The position numbers and the translations under genes were made by a program. From Dipteris shenzhenensis (taxonomy: Eukaryota; Polypodiophyta; Polypodiopsida; Gleicheniales), in assembly GCA_047967505.1 (NCBI GenBank), contig CM106541.1: a DNA stretch of 64,000 bases; one strand, written 5' to 3'. This document shows, piece after piece, positions 57,343-64,000 of this stretch. The number at the start of each line of letters is the position of its first letter. Within the stretch, counting starts at the first letter, position 1. The notes under the pieces are model-generated. The model searched no databases and was not told where the DNA came from. It saw nothing but the letters and a program-made list of their open reading frames with translations.

Positions 57343-58028
57343 GTGAATAGCCCCCTCCTTTTATAGCCAAGAGAGGGGGTCTCTCCCAATAAATGCATCC
57401 TCCCACATGCATGGTGTGTGTGGAAGAGTCTCCCATGTGGGCTAGGTGGGTACGCACTCTCAATTGTGTGCAACAACCCTTTGCCTCATTTTTCCACATA
57501 AATCAACCCCCATATCCCAAGTCTAAGATACTCCCTTGGTCTATTCCCAATTTTATAATACGTTCAAACATCTAGGAGGACAAGTGGAGGGTTGGCACAA
57601 GGAGTCTTGCCACCTCATCCTACTTTCCCCATTATTTAACTTGCATTCTTGGACTATCTACACCCCCCGGACATGGGCCTATCCTACATGGAGGGAATAA
57701 TCCAATATAATATCCATCTCCACCTATTTTATATTACTTCTCCCATGGACCTTGGGCTATGTCTCACTAAATGTAGGCATGGGACTTCCTAGGTGGAGGG
57801 GTGGCACATGGAGGAACCATGCCACCTTAACATTTTATAATATTACTACCATGGATTATGTACAACACACCTTATGGGTCCTATTATGTGGAAGGATGGC
57901 ACATGGTCATGCCTGGCCACATCAACCTTGGGCCCTATGCACACCATATTGTATTATACTATTGCCACACATACAAGTACACACACATATTTATGCCTTT
58001 TACCTTGGTCAAATTTATCCATAAGAGT
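57343..58028 (-). repeat. Gypsy 3' LTR (as read on the minus strand), possibly incomplete
   Basis: Non-coding sequence between the Helitron break and the polypurine tract; the Helitron-side edge reads TGAATAGCC, that is CA at the LTR end on the minus strand. A TATAAAAG box lies at about 57358-57367, only some 20 bases from that edge, which leaves almost no room for R and U5. Either the LTR is truncated here or the box is not the promoter. Confidence 0.6.
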
Positions 58029-60648
58029 TCCCCCCCCAGGCAGGGAATGCACAACATTTCCATGCCTGAGACCATCACAAACAAAGAAGGGCTTGAGATA
58101 ATGCTTGTTGATCACCTTCTTGCCATATGGTTCATGCAGCTCCTGAACTTATACAGACCCATTGCTATGTTTCTTAATGTCTTTGTATGGACCAGTCCAT
58201 AGTGGGAGGAACCTTTTATCCATTTGGTAGTCCAATCTGTTATCAAAGCATAGCACAACATCCCCCTCAGCAAAGTGTCTTTCCCATCCCTTGCAAATCT
58301 TAGCATCCAAGTGGGCCTTTTGTCAGTTCTTTTGGATCTCTGTTTGATGTAGGGCAAGGCATCGGGTTTCATCTAACTTCTCAAGTTGTACCAACCTGGC
58401 CTCTACATGTTCATCCTCTATTCTTGTGTCAATCTCAAGGACGGAATTTCTATCTCTAGTGGTAAAATTGCCTCAGTACCATACACCAACTCAAAAGGAG
58501 TGTGACTTCTAGATGTTTTATGGGTGATGTTGTAAGCCCACATGGTTTCAGTGACCTTCTGATCGCATTGGCTCCTATTCCCTGTGGCCATTTTTCCCAT
58601 GGATTTACAAAGGAGGCCATTGGTCCGCTCCGTTTGTCCCATGGATGCTGGATAATAGATGCTAGAAGTGCGATGATAAATACCCATGCGATCCATGAGC
58701 AACTCCACTGTTTCATTTAAGAATGGACTTCCATGGTTAGATACTATTTCCATGGGTGTCCCAAACCTTGTGCAGATACATTCAAATATGAAATTTGAAA
58801 CTACCTTACCATTTGCAATGGGGAGGGTGATAGTTTCAGCCCACTTAGTGACATACTGAGTGGCTAACAAAAGATACTTCTTTTTGCGGGCCGTCATGGG
58901 TAGGGGCCCAACAAAATCTATTCCCCACTTCTGAAACGTATGGATAGACATCACTAGATGATGCTGCCCAAGATGCAAATCCTTCCTACCAAATAATTGA
59001 CATGGTTCACAAGTTCTGCAATACATAGTGACATCTTTGAACAAGGTCGGCCAATAGTACCCGGCATGTAAAATCTTCTTAGGTGTATGGTCACCGCCAT
59101 AATGGCCTCCACAAATCCATCATGATAATGCTTCAATACCTTAGGTACTTCATCTGCATCAATGGCCCATCTTAGTACCCCATCCATGCCTTGACGGTAC
59201 AACACCCCATCAAAGAGAGTGTAGCGCCTACTGTCTCTTCGGATCTTCTTTCTCTCATAGCTAGTATTTTTTGAAGGAAAGGAGAAAGCGGTCAAAAACC
59301 TATAGATACCACCATACCATGGATCCCTAACTTCTATGTCTACTACAAGGGTTACATCGAGGCACTCCTCTAAATCAATCATAGCATTCTTCAAATTGGA
59401 AGAACCCCCGTTTACAATTTTGAAAGGAAATCATATTCTTGTAGAACTGTCAACCATTTGGCTAATCAGCCCATGGGATTCGGTGATTGAAGAACCTGCT
59501 TTGCAAAACCATTGCTACAGATTATAATGAAGGACTTTCTAGCCACATAATGCTTAAATTTCTCAATGCAGAACACCAAAGACAAGGCATGCTTGTCAGC
59601 CGCAGAGTAGCATTGTTAAGTTTTGAGCAATTGTCTAGAAGAAAATCGAATAGGATACATGAACCGATCCTCCCCTTGTTGGAGAAGAATACCCGCCATA
59701 GTTTGCTCACCAATCCGAGGATTGATATAGAAAGTCTTTGGCCAATTAAGATTGCATAGGATGGGTTTTGAAGCCAGAGCACTCTTAATTTGTACAAACC
59801 CATGATCACAATCCTCATTCCAAGAGAAATCAACCCCATCTTTTAATAGTGTAGTCATGGGTCATGTTGAAGTAGCATATTGATCAATGAAGCGGCGATA
59901 ATATCTTGCTAGATTGACAAATGAGCATACCTGATGTTTGGTTATTGGTAGGAAGAGCTTGAGGATAGCTTCTACCTTCTCAGGGTCACAGGCTTGATGC
60001 CTTCGGATGAGACAATGTCCCAGTAACCTCCCTTGAGTGGCCCCAATGGTGCATTTATTAGACTTGAGGCTGCCATTTACATCATTTACCCTTTGGAAGG
60101 CCAACCTAACCTTCATGACATGCTCCTTCTGTGCTGAAAATATACAAAAATCATCTAAAAATACCTCCAATAAAACCCCCAAATATGGAGCAAACGCCAT
60201 TTGCATGAATCTTTGAAGGGTAGCAGGAGCATTAGTGAGGCCAAATGGCATTACTTTGAATGCAAACATCCCCCAAGGTGTGGCAAATGTGGTTTTAAGC
60301 ACATCCTCCTCGGCAATTTTGATTTGATAAAGCCTGAAGTAACCATCACAGAAAGTATACATCTCATGACCACTTACCTTCTCAAGAATGAGGTCTTGAA
60401 AGGGAAGAGGATGATGGTCCCTCTTGGTGGCCGCATTGAGTTTCTTATAATCGATGCAGACCTACCAGTTGTTGTTTTTCTTTGGGGTGACTACCACTGG
60501 TGAAACCCATTCAGTATTGTGGACCAGAACAATAAACCCAGCTTCTACAAGCTTTCGCAACTCTGAGCGCAAAGTGTTGGTTTGTAGGGGCCCTAAGCTC
60601 TGATATTTTTGAGCCACTGGCTTAGCATAAGCTTCAACTCTATCTTGT
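58029..60648 (-). pseudogene. pol: Ty3/gypsy pol: RT, RNase H and integrase, broken
   Basis: RT: LRKLVEAGFIVLVHNTEWVS, VVVTPKKNN, a stop, CIDYKKLNAATKRDHHPLPF, FATPWGMFAFKVMPFGLTNA and the active-site VFLDDFCIFS near 60150; Pro-rich thumb, KHQVCSFVNLARYYRRFI. RNase H: FYINPRIGEQTMAGILLQQG then YSAADKHALSLVF. The integrase zinc finger (CRTCEPCQLFGR) is at about 58990, and the core has WGIDFVGPLPM and then IVSNHGSPF, where the second catalytic Asp of DD-E is Asn, and GQTERTNGLLCKS with the Glu. A C-terminal part with frameshifts continues to about 58040 (WTGPYK, GKKVINKHYLKPFF). Stops separate the blocks. The element is inactive. Confidence 0.9.
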
Positions 60649-60860
60649 CACTACTACACACGGATCCTATTGCGACGTTTACGTATCGATGTTTAGTGCC
60701 CGTGTAGCATTAATCGTCGGTATGAAAAGCAGGTTTCATAAAGCATCGCTATTTAGCGACGCTTGCTAAAAGTTGCTATATAGCGACTTTTATAAAGGTC
60801 GCTATATAGCGACTTTTAAGTGTCGCTATATAGTGACACTGATATACTATATTATAGCAA
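60649..60860. repeat. Transposase-side terminus of copy G
   Basis: TIR followed by TTTACGTATCGATGTTTAG, TTAATCGTCGGTATG and four family-1 palindromes (60745-60835), two of them intact or nearly so. Confidence 0.87.
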
Positions 60861-61045
60861 TGTTTTCTAGAGAGGTTTTTTTTTCCATATAGGCCTTAAA
60901 AGTTAGTTTTTTCCAATGACAAATTTTTTTAAATTTTCATACATGTTTGATCTCATAGAGAATAAAAAAATGAGAGCATGTACATCAAGCCTTTGAAGCT
61001 CATATATTCATGTCCAAGTTTGAGATGAAAAAAATCAATTAAGAG

Positions 61046-64000
61046 CATTTGCATCAACTGTTTCATCTTGAGCCAAGTCTAAGGCGCCAAACAAGTCTAT
61101 CTCCAACTCTATACGGAGTTGATCTCCTATATCATCATCGTATTCTAGCATCGTAAATTCACCTAAAAGTATTTGATCATCTTCTTCAATAAAGTGTGAT
61201 GATTCTTGACGATCGTTGTCTTCTTCCTCAATATCATGATCTCCATCTTCCTCCTATATGATGTCATTATGCGCATATTCCTCTTGGCTCATATGGTGAT
61301 CTACATCTTCTTTGCTAGATTCATCAATTGGATCCGGCATTGGTAGTGGCACCTCCATATCCACATCTCTATCTTCAAAAATTTGATTACTTCGTGGTGC
61401 AACATGGATCATGTACCACCATCTTGGATCAAAACGATCTGGATCAAAAATCACCTATATTGAAGATGGGTGCCAAATGTCATCAATTATATATATGAAA
61501 TTATGCTCAAGTACATGTATCAATGGATCTTTAAAAATGAAAGCTTCGATTAATTAAATCATTAGTATGCATCTGCTCACAGTGCTCGGGAAGAACAAAA
61601 GTATCACTTTCATCGGTCCAATGTTTGGTGGAGTCTATTGCAAAGAAACCGCTACTATCTTTTCTCACTGTCGCATGGGGACCATTGCAAATAGTTCTAA
61701 ACCATTTTACATCAAGAATGAAAATATTAAATCGTCTGAAATCAACTTCATAGATGTCACATATGGTTCCACAATAATCCAACTGTGAGGAGAGAAGATT
61801 GGTATTCGAAGCGCTTGCTCGACTATCTTGTGTGAAGTTAGCCATGACTCCACAATCATACGTGACTCTCTTTGAATCGATGCGTTCCACGCGAAAATGT
61901 TGTCCATATGACCATAATGCACTATACTTTTTGCACTGTAAAAGAGCATCATTAAAACAATGAAGATGCATCTATTTTATAGCGTATATTGCCACAAATA
62001 ATTACTTAATTACGTCAAGAGGTAAGAAACTTGCATGCACCATACATCCAAATGATAACTCTTGCTCGCGCTCGTTTATTGTCTCTCCATCACATTCGGC
62101 TTTACGTAGAGCCAGTTGTAGCCAATCAAGTGACATGTGAGTAGGGAGAAGAGCTAGATCCCGTGGATATGGTTGTGATCACCTGTACATTACTTTGAAT
62201 CTCATCCTTGCATTTATTCTTTCTGCTTTCGCCACTTCATATCTCTCAATCCACTTCTGCATTTTAGGGCTATTGAGGATACAAAACTTATTGAATTTTG
62301 CCATTTGCTCTTTGCTCATCTTTCTTTCAATCCCTTTTCCTTGGGGAACCTCACCAACGATGCGATCATCATCCTTGTTATGCCAAACTTGCGGCATATC
62401 GGGATCTGTGGATGCAAGAAACTCTGTGATATATACTAATGACTCTTGCACAAGCCAGCCCTCTCCCATGCCTTCTTCTGGTCTTGCTCTTTGTCTTACA
62501 AATCCCTTTAAAGTTTTCATAAACCGCTCGAGAAAAAATAGCCATCGACTATGAATGGTACCTGCTATAGCCACCTCATCAACTATGTGCACAAGCAAGT
62601 GGACTTCAGTTGTCATAATGCTCGAGGGAAAGTGCTTCTCAAGCAAGCATACGGCTTCGATGGATTCCACCCTAGCCTTCTCAATGCTCGATATGGAGAT
62701 ATGTTTTTGAGATATCCACCTATTTCACATGTCCATGTAAGATATTTTCATAATTAGTATACATATTAATTAGCTTAAATTGAAGAAAATTTATTCAATG
62801 CGATTTGATAGTAAGCATACCTCACAATACCACAGATCTTGAATATAGCATTTCTAATATCTTATTTTAAGCACCCTTTTATTGTAATTGGGAGGATGAA
62901 CTATCAAAGCAACAAAGAAGTCATGTCAATAATATAACATAATCATAATTACACTAATGCTTCACGATTATTGATACACTAATCCTACAGCTTAGAATAC
63001 CTATAAGACCTTGTGCCAATAATAAGACTTGAGCCCACTAAGCTTATTGTCCTTTGAAAATGGTCCTTTCAAGCAATGCATGTACCTTGTCGGTGTTTGA
63101 AAAGACACAATGTTTGCCTTGACTGCTGCCTCCTCCCTCGTAGACAGGATCCCCGTTGCTTTCGGGAGGACAACTTTTCCCGAAGCATGCACTTGGGGCC
63201 ACAAACGAGACATCCTATTCATAGCACGCAAGTCTTCTCGCACTCCTCTTGAGTCTTTGGAACCAACCAAGTGTGCCCAAATAGTAGCCCCCGCATTCTT
63301 GAAGATATGCATGGGATCCAAGAGATGATTGATTTGTAACTGACCCCAATAAGGAAGCTCGTGAAAGATCAATAGTCTCTTCATACCAGGAGGAGGTTCC
63401 TCTTCATTCACCCTCCAAACTTGAATCTTGTCACTTGCCTTTAAATATGATGGTGGTGGATCAAGCTAACCTCCACATGCAAGATGGTCTAGCGGAAGGT
63501 ATCGAGCATGACCTTCATAAACATTTTTCCTCCTATGTTTGGAGTATCGTGCAAGCAATTTCAAACCCGGTCCACAAATAGGACAAGCATGGTACCCACT
63601 TGTAACAAGTCTTGCACGTGTGCATGAATGTGTTAGTATAAGACATGCATGTGAAAGAGAGTCATAAAAGCATAATTCGATATTATACATGTAGAGACAC
63701 AACCATGTACCTACGCACTCTCCATATCCTAGGTAGTCATGCATGGTCCACATCAAGATACCCCTGACAAAAATATCATTGGTATGTCTAGGAGCTCTGG
63801 AAATATCAAAGACCCGCACTCCTCTCCATAATATCTGTAACTCCTCTATCAAAGGTGCCATGTACACGTCCATATTTTTTGCCTTATACTACCCTAGCAC
63901 AAATAGTGCAAGCATGAGGTGTCCCTTTTTTGTTGTTAGCCATGGTGGGATATTGTCATTCACCACGAGTATGGGCCATGTCGACCAAGATGTCGAGCGT
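61046..64000 (-). pseudogene. TNP2-like transposase, copy G, C-terminal two thirds
   Basis: Minus-strand exons: 63712-64000 (partial, LIEELQILWRGVRVFDISR), about 63480-63612 (LVTSGYHACPICGPG), 63001-63470 (INHLLDPMHIFKNAGATIW, AHLVGSKDSRGVREDL), about 62810-62890, 62060-62715 (DUF4218: HFPSSIMTTEVHLLVHIVDE, FLERFMKTLKGFVRQRARPE), 61570-61975 (DUF4216: DYCGTICDIYEVDFRRFNIF) and 61046-61454 (acidic tail with WWYMIHVAPRS). TGA after FKVMYR (about 62176) is shared with copy D, where copy A has AGA. Another stop (TAG) lies in the last exon near 61254. The DUF4216 exon is uninterrupted and so serves as the empty-site reference for F2-1. Confidence 0.88.

Larger units (their letters stand above)
57343..60648 (-). 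mobile_element. Ty3/gypsy LTR retrotransposon, 3' part, minus strand
   Basis: From high to low coordinates: RT, RNase H, integrase, a G-rich polypurine tract (reverse complement of CCCCCCCCAGG at about 58030-58040) and an LTR reaching 57343. The left edge interrupts the Helitron Rep. On the right, CACTA copy G starts at 60649 within the RT, so the gag/protease part lies off-window. Confidence 0.85.
60649..64000 (-). mobile_element. CACTA family 1, copy G, left part
   Basis: Left end CACTACTACACACGGATCC (transposase side) at 60649, inserted in the gypsy RT after TTGT. Only the transposase half is in the window; orf2 and the other end would lie to the right. Confidence 0.9.

Noticed and set aside
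8804-60648. Reverse transcriptase genes as endogenous viral (pararetrovirus) sequences
   Set aside because: Domain order RT-RNaseH-LTR (copia) and RT-RNaseH-integrase (gypsy) with polypurine tracts and LTRs is that of LTR retrotransposons; no movement or coat protein domains are seen.

Overview
The window is nuclear DNA from a land plant with a large, repeat-loaded genome. This rests on plant-type CACTA (En/Spm) TNP2 transposases with DUF4218/DUF4216 modules, a Ty1/copia and a Ty3/gypsy pol, a Helitron Rep, spliced genes with GT..AG introns and heavy decay. The species cannot be named from sequence alone. A fern, lycophyte or other large-genome plant would fit, but that is a guess. I see no intact single-copy host gene and no RNA gene.

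Layout. 1-8784 is the right part of a CACTA element (family 1, copy A), inserted into a copia pol (8785-10497) that ends in a 3' LTR (10458 to about 10818). 10830-14518 holds a broken DUF7869-type gene, itself split by a 247-bp MITE, followed by a minisatellite. 15051-19590 is non-coding with local duplications. 19591 to about 55088 is CACTA copy B. Inside B sits CACTA copy E (24512-49705), inside E sits CACTA copy D (27208-48454), and inside D sit two CACTA-like elements of a second family with CACAACAA termini (F2-1, 28321-35824; F2-2, 40436-47520). 55089-57342 is a Helitron Rep fragment, 57343-60648 a minus-strand gypsy element, and 60649-64000 the left part of another family-1 CACTA (copy G) that split the gypsy reverse transcriptase. 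Most insertion boundaries were read from terminal inverted repeats plus 3-bp target duplications, and several by comparison with an uninterrupted paralogue in the same window.

How the genes work together. Both CACTA families share one plan. A TNP2-like transposase (orf1) and a smaller orf2 resembling the TNP1/Ptta-type accessory protein are transcribed divergently, head to head. Family-specific palindromes (GTCGCTATATAGCGAC in family 1; GCGTCTATAGACGC-like in family 2) lie at both ends and again in the central promoter region. By analogy with En/Spm the orf2 protein may bind these palindromes and the TNP2 protein cut the ends; that is inference. In family 1 the orf2 leader also contains a long palindromic AAGCTTATGC satellite and a short hairpin. 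Every gene copy seen carries stops, frameshifts or deletions. Copy B carries two foreign-looking segments: an FCP1/CPL-type CTD-phosphatase fragment fused in frame to the TNP2 N-terminus, and a possible SANT/trihelix fragment upstream of orf2.
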